Both the position numbers and the translations under genes were made by a program. A stretch of 64,000 nucleotides of DNA, taken from contig NZ_CP093443.1 of NCBI RefSeq assembly GCF_026168515.1, positions 2,542,001 through 2,606,000 of the forward strand. Direction: 5' to 3'. The notes under the pieces were generated by a model that worked only from the letters and a program-made list of their open reading frames with translations, did no database searches and had not been told where the DNA came from. Position 1 is the first letter of the stretch. Every line of letters starts with the position of its first letter. Shown piece by piece: positions 44,665 through 52,724 of the stretch. Source of the DNA: Brevibacterium spongiae. Its GTDB lineage: Bacteria; Actinomycetota; Actinomycetes; Actinomycetales; Brevibacteriaceae.

Positions 44665-45047
44665 CATTCTCAGGACGCGGGCGCAATTCTTGTGACGGAA
44701 TTGGTTCACCTCGCCTGTATACAGCCCCTCACAAAAACTGCAATAAACGGCCGGACGAGACACCGATTTTTGAAGTTGACAGGATTACGCACTTTTCCGG
44801 ACAGACGTAGCTGTGATCGGCTAACCATAGACGTTGGATGGCTTTTTCGACGACGATCGACTCGGTCACAATACGCAGGAATAGATGTTGGTCGGTGAGC
44901 CTGTGTACACGAAGTTATATTTTGGTAACCCCTCGGCATAGATCGCAGTTGGGGCAGTGGCGTCTGACTCAAACCGCCGGACGACAAATCATCGGCGAAA
45001 GTAGCCGGTCCGCATCTCGAACTGCACTGGTCACAAGATAGAGCTTC
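44665..45047. other. Intergenic stretch, no gene seen
   Basis: 383 bp of mixed composition between the SDR gene and a decayed pabAB fragment. No convincing ORF, RNA or terminator was recognised. It looks like worn-down DNA. Confidence 0.5.
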
Positions 45048-45316
45048 ATCGATGCCCGAGGCACACGCCTAGTACGGGAATCAACGAGTGTTCGATAACC
45101 TCGGCGCAGAGGCCGAAGTCGGCCGTTCTCCCTGATGTTCCTGGCCCCGGCGAGATGACTAATGACTATGTTGTCGAACTCGTCGAGCACGCTCACCTCG
45201 AACTCAGCTCAGTCTTTGGACACGAGAGTCGGAGCGCACGCGTTCACCTCGGCAAGGAGGTGAAAGAGGTTCAACGTGAACGAATCGGCATTGTCGATGA
45301 GCAGAGTGCGGATCAC
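45048..45316 (-). pseudogene. Decayed fragment of a pabA/pabAB start
   Basis: From the GTG at 45316 the minus strand reads VIRTLLIDNADSFTLNLFHL then LAEVNACAPTLV, a stop, then SVLDEFDNIVIS, after which a frameshift breaks it. It aligns along its length with the start of the intact pabAB gene at 55105, including the GTG and a ribosome site (GAGGGGACGAGC here, GAGGAGACGAGC there). Several dozen substitutions, the stop and the frameshift show it is an old copy. It ends where the homology to the glutamine amidotransferase Cys region begins. Origin by duplication or by import from a relative. Confidence 0.88.
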
Positions 45317-45842
45317 GCTCGTCCCCTCACGTGTTGCGATCAATTAATAGATTGCTAAACGAGATCAGATCTGCGGTACGACTATTCGGAGCGACATTAC
45401 TCATCGTATTAGACGTACTAGCCGTGGCTCTTGCGCCTCAGCGTCACGCTGATAGCGTCGCACTCAACCGCAGTCAGCGAATGAGGAAAGCCACGATGCT
45501 CAAAGCGATGAAATTGGCAACCTGGACGTTGCTCGCCATCGGGCTGTTCGTAAACTTGGCCTACATCGTGAACCCGAACAGCGGGCTTTACCCTGTGTCA
45601 ACCCTCTCTTGCCCAGCAACGCAACGATTGCCCTTATGACTCCCATTCTTCGCAGCAGTCGCCGTCGAAACCATTAGTAGATCGGTTGAACTCAAGCCAA
45701 CGTTCCAAGCGCGACGCCCCGGCTGTCTCCCCGGCTCAATTCCCCATCGTTTCTACGGTGTGCACCGACAACTGCGCCATGCACTTCGCTGAGAATTGAA
45801 CAGTCGAAGATGCCTCGCCGCCGTAGACTGAGTATTTGAAGC
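45317..45842. other. Stretch with one doubtful small membrane ORF
   Basis: 526 bp. An ORF from ATG 45481 to 45639 (52 aa) has one hydrophobic helix (LATWTLLAIGLFVNLAYIV) after a basic start and may be the N-terminus of a broken membrane protein; I do not recognise it. The rest, up to the IS21-like element, shows nothing. Near 45825-45842 plus 48389-48402 the pre-insertion sequence would form an imperfect hairpin (ACTGAGTAT with ATATTCAGT), so the element may have landed in a terminator. Confidence 0.4.
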
Positions 45843-45942
45843 TTTGGGGACCAGTCGATCGTGCGTTTGGGAGCCACCGATATTGCCGGTGGGGGCCAGC
45901 AGCCGGGACTATCGGGTCCACCAGCCACCCACCGACGGTTTC

Positions 45943-46689
45943 TCACGAATTCAGAGCAGCATGTTCACGCATGTTATGACTGCCAGTCTCGACCCAGATC
46001 GTGTTGTGCACGATTCGGTCCATGATCGCATCCGCGTGGACTCCAGACCCTAGTCGTTGATGCCAGTCCTTCTTCGCATACTGGGTACAGAACACCGTCG
46101 ATGCCGTGTCGTAGCGGCGCTCGAGCAGTTCCAGCAGCATACTGCGCATAGCCTCATCGGGAGGATCGAGTAACCATTCGTCGATGACGAGGACGGTGAA
46201 CGCGGCGTATTTCTTCAATAACTTCGTCGTGCCCAGCGGTTTGTCCTTTGCTAGTGCCCAGGCCTCTTCCAGATCAGGCATGCGAATGTAGTGAGCTCGG
46301 ATCCGGTGCTGACAGGCTCGTTTTGCTAGAGCACATCCCAGATAGGACTTTCCCGAACCGGTGAATCCTTGGAACACGACGTTCTGGCCGCGGTCGATGA
46401 AGCCGCAGGTTCCTAGCTGCGCGATCACGTTCTGATCCAGTCCTCTCTCATCGACGCGGGACAGTTGCCGCAGGTCCGCTGCCGGGTATCGTAGTCCGGC
46501 CCGGCGGATGAGTCCTTCAACTTTGGCATGGTTGAACCTCGAGTGGGCTTCGTCGACGATCAACTGCAGGCGTTCATCGAAGCTCATTCCCATAGTCAGG
46601 TCCTCGTCCTGGGACTCGAGTGCCTCCAGCAAAGGTGTCGCACCCATCTCGCGCAGCTTGCGCTTGGTTTCTGTATCGATCGCCGTCAC
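45943..46689 (-). CDS. istB: IstB-like ATPase of the second IS21-type element
   Basis: 248 aa from GTG at 46689, overlapping the istA stop. Walker A FTGSGKSYLGCAL, Walker B VLVIDEWLLDPP, and a C-terminal sensor region (STVFCTQYAKKDWHQRLG). IstB is normally about 250 aa, so it is complete. Acts as the ATP-driven target loader. Confidence 0.93.
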   Translation of the reverse strand: MTAIDTETKRKLREMGATPLLEALESQDEDLTMGMSFDERLQLIVDEAHSRFNHAKVEGLIRRAGLRYPAADLRQLSRVDERGLDQNVIAQLGTCGFIDRGQNVVFQGFTGSGKSYLGCALAKRACQHRIRAHYIRMPDLEEAWALAKDKPLGTTKLLKKYAAFTVLVIDEWLLDPPDEAMRSMLLELLERRYDTASTVFCTQYAKKDWHQRLGSGVHADAIMDRIVHNTIWVETGSHNMREHAALNS

Positions 46690-48239
46690 TGTCGGCCTCC
46701 TGCATAGTAGGAGGCTCCACGAACGTAACCGCCGTGCTCGACAGGCTGAGCCTCGTCGGCTCTGGTGTGGTCTTGCCCTGTGACCAGGATCGGGTTCACA
46801 TGCGCATAGCGTGGGGACCTCACCGGACCGGCCAAAGCGATCCGGCAGGCCGCCTCGACCCTTTCAGCAGAGTAACGGCGGGCCAGCCTCAACACCGCCA
46901 GGGCCGGGTTGAGTCCTTGCTCGTCGATGGGAACAGACTCGAAAATGCGATCGATGACAACCAGTGCCGATGGACCGATCCGCTCGGCCCACCGGCGGGC
47001 TCGCGGTTTGTCCCACAGCTGGTACTTCTCGCCGACCGGCAGGTCGGCCTCATTCGTCCGATACTCATTCGCTGCCGTTACCGGTAGCAGCAGGTGCGTC
47101 GTGATCCTCTCATGGCCGGAATAGACCTCAAGACTGCGATCGGTGATTCGCAGATCAACCTTGGCGCCGATATGGGCAAACGGCACTGAATAATAGTTCC
47201 GCGCCCAACTGACATGCCCATTCCTGGCCACCCGGCGCCCGTAGACCCACCGGCTGATCTCGTAGGCAACCTGCGGCAATCGCCTCAGCAGTGGCTGCTC
47301 ATCGGTGGTGAAGACGCTGAGTCTGGAACCTGGCCGCTTCTGGAAGGGCTCGGCGTTATAGGCTGCGACTCGCTCCTCGATCGCCGATGCCAGTTCCGGC
47401 AGCGAAGCAAACCGTCGGTCCCGAAGTCCCGCGATCACCCACGTGGCCACATGCCCGACAGTGTTCTCCACACTCGCCTTGTCTTTCGGTGCTCTGATCC
47501 GGCCCGGAAGCACTGCCGCCGAATAGTGGGCAGCCATTTCCCGATAAGCATCGTTGAGCACGACCTCACCATCGCGGGGATGAGCGATCACTCCGGTTTT
47601 GAGGTTGTCCGGCACGATCCTCGGCGTCGATCCGTCGAAAGCGGTGAACATTGCCACATGCGCCCGCAACCAGGAATCCTGGCTCATATCCAGACTCGGA
47701 TACACGAACGCGTACCGGCTGAATGGCAGACACGCGACGAACAGATACACGGTCACAGGCTGACTCGCCCCCGACGGATACAGTCGCATCGTCGGCCCCG
47801 ACCAATCGACTTCGATCGTCTGCGCGGCCTTGTGACCGACTCGGGAAGCGGCGCCAGTGACCAGCACATGACGTTGATAGGTGCGGCAGAACCGGTCGTA
47901 GCTCATCGCCGCATCACCAGCAGCAGCGCATGCATCGACATACTCGCCATGGAGGAGCTTCAGCGTCACCCCGACCCGAGCCATCTCCTTATGGATTCGT
48001 TCCCAGTCGGGTTGGGCGAACACACTGTGATGGTCGCCGCGGCCCGGGAACAACAGACTGTACACCTCACCATCGGGGCAGTCTTTGACATCATCCCAAC
48101 TCAGGCCGGCAGCATTCGCGGCATCGAGGACTTGGGTGACAGACTTACGGGACATCGCCTGAGACGATGCAATAGCTCTTCCCGAGAGCCCCTCGGCCCG
48201 AAGCTGTAGAACCAGCTTCGCTCTGATCTTGCGTACCAT
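46686..48239 (-). CDS. istA: IstA transposase of the second IS21-type element
   Basis: 517 aa from ATG at 48239 with AAGGAG 8 nt upstream; the frame upstream to 48272 lacks support. N-terminal helix-turn-helix (LSGRAIASSQAMSRKSVTQVL); DDE core residues in IEVDWSGPTM, RIVPDNLKTGV and KDKASVENTVGHV. Similar to the IS408/IS1162 branch. Complete, so the element may be active. Confidence 0.93.
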   Translation of the reverse strand: MVRKIRAKLVLQLRAEGLSGRAIASSQAMSRKSVTQVLDAANAAGLSWDDVKDCPDGEVYSLLFPGRGDHHSVFAQPDWERIHKEMARVGVTLKLLHGEYVDACAAAGDAAMSYDRFCRTYQRHVLVTGAASRVGHKAAQTIEVDWSGPTMRLYPSGASQPVTVYLFVACLPFSRYAFVYPSLDMSQDSWLRAHVAMFTAFDGSTPRIVPDNLKTGVIAHPRDGEVVLNDAYREMAAHYSAAVLPGRIRAPKDKASVENTVGHVATWVIAGLRDRRFASLPELASAIEERVAAYNAEPFQKRPGSRLSVFTTDEQPLLRRLPQVAYEISRWVYGRRVARNGHVSWARNYYSVPFAHIGAKVDLRITDRSLEVYSGHERITTHLLLPVTAANEYRTNEADLPVGEKYQLWDKPRARRWAERIGPSALVVIDRIFESVPIDEQGLNPALAVLRLARRYSAERVEAACRIALAGPVRSPRYAHVNPILVTGQDHTRADEAQPVEHGGYVRGASYYAGGRQ

Positions 48240-48793
48240 GAATATTCTCCTTCTGCCGCGTGCCCTATACACGCGGCGGAAGGAGCTTATACGTCAGTGG
48301 CCCCCATGCACGCCATAGCTGGCCCCGAACCACACGATTATCTGATCAGGCGTCCGGCCCCCGAACCCACGATTGACGGCCCCCAATAAAGCGGATATTC
48401 AGTAGACCGCGCAGGAATTAGTCGACAGCCCACCGTCAGGGCCTCAGCGGTGGATCCACCCACCTCATCGAAGTCGCGTGCCGCACCGCTCATGTCCCTA
48501 ACTCTATTCGGCAACGGCCTGTAATAGCAGTGACTTGGAGAGGAGGCAGAAGCACCTCCGGCGTCGCCACAGCGTAGAGCCGCCGCTGAGGAACTTGCAG
48601 GTCCACAGGCCCGTCAGCGCCAGCTTCAGTTCAGCGCATCACGCATAAGTCTTATCGTCCGTGATGTCGCTGCGCGACCTATCCTTGAGGAACTTCAGCG
48701 CAACCAACGTGATGACCGCCGAGACCAGGATGTACACCGACTGGATCGCCCCGGGTGTGGTGGAGGGCTTGATTCAACCGAGAGGATAGGAAC

Positions 48794-49114
48794 ATGCCCG
48801 CACCGAGTAAGTACCCTGCAGAAGTCCGTGACCGTGCCGTACGCATGGTCAACGAGAAGCTGACCAACGATCCGGCCCTGGCCGTGAGCACCGCGTGCCG
48901 ACTGGTCGGTGAACAGATCGGAATCAACAAAAACACCCTCCGCAATTGGGTGAAGCAAAACCATGTGGATTCTGGCAAAACGCCAGGAATGACAACCGAT
49001 GACAAGCACCGCATCACGGAGTTGGAAAAGGAGATCCGAGAACTGCGGCGGGCAAATGAGATTTTGCGGAAAGCGAGTGCGTATTTTGCCCAGGCGGAGC
49101 TCGACCGCCGCTGA
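48794..49114 (+). CDS. IS3-family transposase OrfA
   Basis: 106 aa; ATG after ATAGGAAC. Helix-turn-helix of the IS3/IS911 type (PAEVRDRAVRMV, GEQIGINKNTLRNWVKQNHV) followed by a leucine-zipper-like segment (ITELEKEIRELRRANEIL). Binds the IS ends. The stop at 49112-49114 lies within the -1 frame of orfB. Confidence 0.93.
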   Translation: MPAPSKYPAEVRDRAVRMVNEKLTNDPALAVSTACRLVGEQIGINKNTLRNWVKQNHVDSGKTPGMTTDDKHRITELEKEIRELRRANEILRKASAYFAQAELDRR

Positions 49115-50046
49115 CGAATATCGATGATTTCATCGATGACAATCGTGACGAATTCGGAGTCGAGCCGATCTGTCGTGTCCTTTCCGGTACCGGGGTGCAG
49201 ATCGCTGCGAGTTCATATTATGCCAGGAAGTCCCGCCCGGTCTCGGAGCGGGAACGCTCTGATGCCGTGTGGGATGAACGGATTCAGAAAGTTCATTCCG
49301 ATAATCGCGGATTGTTTGGAGCACGGAAAATCTGGGTCATGCTCCGCCGGCTCTATCCCGACGAGCCGATCGCCAGGTGCACCGTCGAACGACGCATGCG
49401 CGCTCTGGGGCTGGCAGGGGTGAGCAACGCCCGGGCGACGACTACGACATGGCAGTCCAAGACCGCCTCGTACCCGAGTGACCTCGTCCAGCGGGATTTC
49501 ACCGCCGATGCTCCTGACACTCGCTGGGTCGCCGATATCACCTATGTGCCGACGTGGAGTGGTTTCGTCTATGTCGCTTTCGTGATGGATTTGTTTTCCC
49601 GCATGATTGTTGGGTGGCGAGTCGATACGACTTTGCGGACCGATTTGGCGCTGGATGCTCTCGAGCACGCGTTATGGGAAAGGAAACGAAAAACCAGGAA
49701 TACCGGCCAATTAATTCACCATTCAGACAAGGGAAGCCAATATGTTTCCATTGCTTACACAGAGCGACTACGCGAAGCAGGAATAGAAGCCTCGGTCGGC
49801 TCGACGGGTGATTCTTATGATAATGCCGCAGCCGAAGCGTTAAACAAACTATTTAAGAAAGAGGTGGTGTGGCGCGAAGGTCCGTGGACTGGTCGTGATG
49901 CTGTGGAATTCGCGACTTTGGAGTGGGTGCATTGGTATAACAACACCCGCCCACATTCGTACTGCAAGGACCTCGCTCCAGCGCAGCTCGACGAACACTA
50001 CTACACTGAAGCCAGCCGGTCAGAGGTGGCTGGCGTACCGTTATGA
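49111..50046 (+). CDS. IS3-family transposase OrfB (made by -1 frameshift from orfA)
   Basis: The -1 frame relative to orfA is open across the orfA stop and reads LTNIDDFIDDNRDEFGVEPI and CRVLSGTGVQIAASSYYARK, the normal start of IS3 OrfB, so the true product is an OrfAB fusion. A GTG at 49195 could give a shorter OrfB. The rve integrase core has DTRWVADITYVPT, MDLFSRMIVGW, HHSDKGSQYVS and GDSYDNAAAEALNKLFKKE, i.e. the D, D and E residues. A textbook A6G slip site is not seen; ATTTTGC near 49083 is a possible place. Confidence 0.9.
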   Translation: MTNIDDFIDDNRDEFGVEPICRVLSGTGVQIAASSYYARKSRPVSERERSDAVWDERIQKVHSDNRGLFGARKIWVMLRRLYPDEPIARCTVERRMRALGLAGVSNARATTTTWQSKTASYPSDLVQRDFTADAPDTRWVADITYVPTWSGFVYVAFVMDLFSRMIVGWRVDTTLRTDLALDALEHALWERKRKTRNTGQLIHHSDKGSQYVSIAYTERLREAGIEASVGSTGDSYDNAAAEALNKLFKKEVVWREGPWTGRDAVEFATLEWVHWYNNTRPHSYCKDLAPAQLDEHYYTEASRSEVAGVPL

Positions 50047-51474
50047 GCTCTCCACTGAACTCGGGGCGATCCAGACACTGCATAGCCGGTTCCGAACTGG
50101 TGGATGAGCCAGGTCGCGATCAACGCAGCCGGACCGCCGGCGATGATCGACGAGAGCTGATATCCAAGGCCAGCACCCGTGTACCGAAGGTTCGTCGGGA
50201 ACGACTCGGCGATAATCGATGCCTGCGGACCGTACTGCATGGCGTGAGGCACGAGGCCAAGGCACAGTGCAACGAACGCCAGCCAGGTGACGCCGCTATC
50301 GAGGAGCGCGAAGTAGATGAAGCCCCACACGCCCATGATCGCAGCACCCCAGGCGTAGATCTTCTTCCGCCCGATCGTGTCGGAATAGAGCCCGAACAAT
50401 GGGACCAGAACGAACTCCACAGCCGCGGCAATCAGCGTACCGATGAGCACGAAGTTATACGTGTAATCGTGCCCGTTCGAGCCCGACGTCATATAGGAGA
50501 GCACGAAAGCCGTGACCACGTAGAACGGCATCTGCTCGGACATCCTCAGCAGAGCGGAGAGGATGATCTCCTTCGGGAACCGGCGGATGACCTGCAGCAG
50601 GGGCGCGGTCGTTGTGGTCTGCTCCGAGACCACTTTCGAAAACTGCGGAGTCTCCATGATCTTCAGCCGGATGTAGAGGCCGATGGCCACGAGCACCAAG
50701 CTGAGGAGGAACGGGACGCGGAATCCCCACGAAAGGAACGCATCCTTGCCGAAGATCCCGTTGAAGAGCGACATCAACCCGGTCGAGAGGATCAGACCGA
50801 TCGCCACGCCGAGCTGCGGCCAACTGCCCATGAGGCCACGACGCTTCTGGTCGCCCCATTCCATGGACAGCAGCACCGAACCGCTCCACTCGCCGCCGAC
50901 GGCGATTCCTTGAATCACGCGCAGGAGGATGAGGATTATTGGCGCAGCGTCACCCCAGGTGGCCGATCCCGGCAGAACGCCAATGAGGGCGGTCGAGATC
51001 CCCATCATCAGCAGGGTGACGATGAGCATGACCTTCCTGCCGATTCGATCACCCCAATGGCCGAAGATCGCTGCACCGACGGGGCGGGCGAGGAATCCGA
51101 CGAAGTAGGTGGCGAATGCCGCCAGGGTACCGATATAAGGAGAAACGTCGGGGAAGAACAAGTGCGGAAACACCAACGCCGAGGCGGTTCCGTAGAGAAA
51201 ATAGTCATACCATTCGATCGTGGTGCCGATGGTACTTGCGATGGCTGCGCGTCTGACCTGGACGTGATGTTCGTGATCAGCAGGTGCAGGATTCTTCAGT
51301 TGGGACATAACAGCACACTTAGTCGCGAAATCTTCATTGACAATTCGACGTTACGACTGTGCAAAACCATTTGACCCGTGGCTCAGAAAACTCCCAGCAA
51401 TTGAAACCGAATCTCCACCTCCCTCGATTGGCTCAGACCCGCGGTGGTGAAATCAGCCACGGTAAGGTCGTCTC

Positions 51475-51843
51475 ATGCCGATGCCAAAGAAAGCGAAGTC
51501 TCACCGGGCTTCGAGTCGCGCGTTCTCAGTCATCGCCGCCGCGTGGCTGTCCGGTGTATTGGGACTCTTCATTGTGTGGCTGCTGGCTCCAGACTCGCTG
51601 CCGGATGGACAATGCAGCGGACTGGGCTTCGGTTGCACTCTCACTGCTCGCGATTCGATCGCATTTGCTGGCTTCTTCTTTGCCCTGCCGGTCACCATAT
51701 TCTGGTTCGTTGCTGGAGCAATCGCGACTTCTCTTTTCGGACGGTTCAGCACGCTCAGCTGGCAATGGATCGCACTCATCTCTCTCGGGATCTGCATAGC
51801 AACGGGTGTTCTTGCCATTGGTGCGGTAGTAATGCTCTTCTAA
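51475..51843 (+). CDS. Small integral membrane protein of unknown function
   Basis: 122 aa; ATG after GGTAAGG. A basic N-terminus (MPMPKKAKSHRASSR) is followed by three hydrophobic helices (AAAWLSGVLGLFIVWLLA, AFAGFFFALPVTIFWFVAGAI, WIALISLGICIATGVLAIGAVV) and a Cys pair in the first loop (GQCSGLGFGCTL). No family recognised. Its stop overlaps the end of pabC on the other strand by 4 bp. Alone in its direction. Confidence 0.65.
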   Translation: MPMPKKAKSHRASSRAFSVIAAAWLSGVLGLFIVWLLAPDSLPDGQCSGLGFGCTLTARDSIAFAGFFFALPVTIFWFVAGAIATSLFGRFSTLSWQWIALISLGICIATGVLAIGAVVMLF

Positions 51844-52724
51844 GGCTTCGTAAGACCTGAGTCACGTCTGTCTCGCTCCGTCTCAGGCTCGCTCAGAGTC
51901 GCCGTCGTCTTTCTACTGCACAGCGGCCGACGTGCTGATTTCAACCACATACGCCATTGAACGAATCGCTCTGATTCTTCGCCAAGCGGTGAGACATTCC
52001 GGTTTCCACTACGTGCGTCGACAAACTCGCGCACTCGTCGAATCCCATGCAGCGCATTGACCAACCACACCTCGTGACCGAACAGTTCCTCGGGCAGTGC
52101 GCGACGAAATTCAACAGGAATCGACCGCGAACGAGCCACGTCCAGCACTACCGCCGAGGTCACGCCAGACAATGCCCCCAGCTCAAGAGTTGGAGCGCAG
52201 AGAGTCTGTCCCTCCCACCACAGCAGGCTCGTTGTTGCACCTTCGATGACGAAGCCATCATCGCTGAGCAACAGCACCTCAGAACAATCAAAGTCGGCCT
52301 TCGCTCGTGCCAACAGCTGGCTGAGCAGAGCAATGTCTGGGCCCTTTCGACCGGGGGTGATGCGTGGATCGGGATGTGACGGGACTTGAACCTGTAACTC
52401 ACGAGTTCTTTCAGGGGCTGGTCTCAGCCGGAAGGCCAGCACAGGCTCGGCCCTAGCAGATGGTTCAAGTACGTCCACTCGCGGGAACCACTCCCCTGTC
52501 TCTGGGATCAGACTGATGACTGCAGCCCAAAAATCATCACTGACCATTTCGGCCACACCAAGCTGAGAAACCGCATCCCCGAACCGTTCCCGATGGCGAT
52601 CAAACGCTCGCACGCACCCGTCCTCTACGAACCACGAGTCCGCTGCCTTAAGCAACCACGCACTGATGTCCGCAGCCGTCTCCTCTAAACGGCAGTCCCT
52701 CGGATCCCACAAATACACGCTCAT
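51840..52724 (-). CDS. pabC: Aminodeoxychorismate lyase-like aminotransferase class IV protein
   Basis: 294 aa, about 30 more than a usual PabC because of a charged tail. GRKGPDIALLSQLLARAKAD has the PLP-Lys region and DDGFVIEGATTSLLWW the conserved E-G-x-T-x-S/N signature of class IV aminotransferases. The ATG overlaps the stop of pabAB by 4 bp. In folate synthesis this enzyme releases pyruvate from aminodeoxychorismate to give p-aminobenzoate, so the pair makes a full PABA unit. Confidence 0.85.
   Translation of the reverse strand: MSVYLWDPRDCRLEETAADISAWLLKAADSWFVEDGCVRAFDRHRERFGDAVSQLGVAEMVSDDFWAAVISLIPETGEWFPRVDVLEPSARAEPVLAFRLRPAPERTRELQVQVPSHPDPRITPGRKGPDIALLSQLLARAKADFDCSEVLLLSDDGFVIEGATTSLLWWEGQTLCAPTLELGALSGVTSAVVLDVARSRSIPVEFRRALPEELFGHEVWLVNALHGIRRVREFVDARSGNRNVSPLGEESERFVQWRMWLKSARRPLCSRKTTATLSEPETERDRRDSGLTKP

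Larger units (their letters stand above)
45843..48388 (-). mobile_element. Second type of IS21-family element
   Basis: About 2546 bp. The left end TTTGGGGACCAGTCGATCGT and the complemented right end TATTGGGGGCCGTCAATCGT share most positions, and repeated GGGGGCC boxes recur inside both ends, as in IS21/IS408-like elements that have several transposase binding sites. A 4-bp repeat AAGC flanks the proposed borders (45839-45842, 48389-48392). Its IstA/IstB are clearly different from those of copies A and B. Confidence 0.82.
48742..50073 (+). mobile_element. IS3-family insertion sequence
   Basis: 1332 bp. Left end TGGATCGCCCCGGGTGTGGT and complemented right end TGGATCGCCCCGAGTTCAGT form terminal repeats that continue as GTGGAG-G/A-GCT. 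A 3-bp target duplicate GAC (48739-48741, 50074-50076) matches the family. Carries orfA and orfB in the usual 0/-1 frame arrangement. Confidence 0.94.
48639..51308 (-). pseudogene. MHS-type MFS transporter gene split by an IS3-family element
   Basis: The 5' part (51308 to 50074) codes for TIGTTIEWYDYFLYGTASAL, GHWGDRIGRKVML and GIAVGGEWSGSVLLSMEW, the signatures of the metabolite:H+ symporter (shikimate, proline/betaine, alpha-ketoglutarate) group. It breaks at GTGYAVS, where the IS begins. Past the IS, 48741 down to the stop at 48639 gives SVYILVSAVITLVALKFL then KDRSRSDITDDKTYA, the expected last helix and tail. Removing the IS and one GAC restores the frame exactly, so the gene was intact until recently. 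The substrate is unknown. Confidence 0.95.

Noticed and set aside
45593..45606. TGTGTCAACCC, like the right end of the IS21 copies
   Set aside because: Only about 11 bases match, with no inner boxes and no partner end; likely chance.
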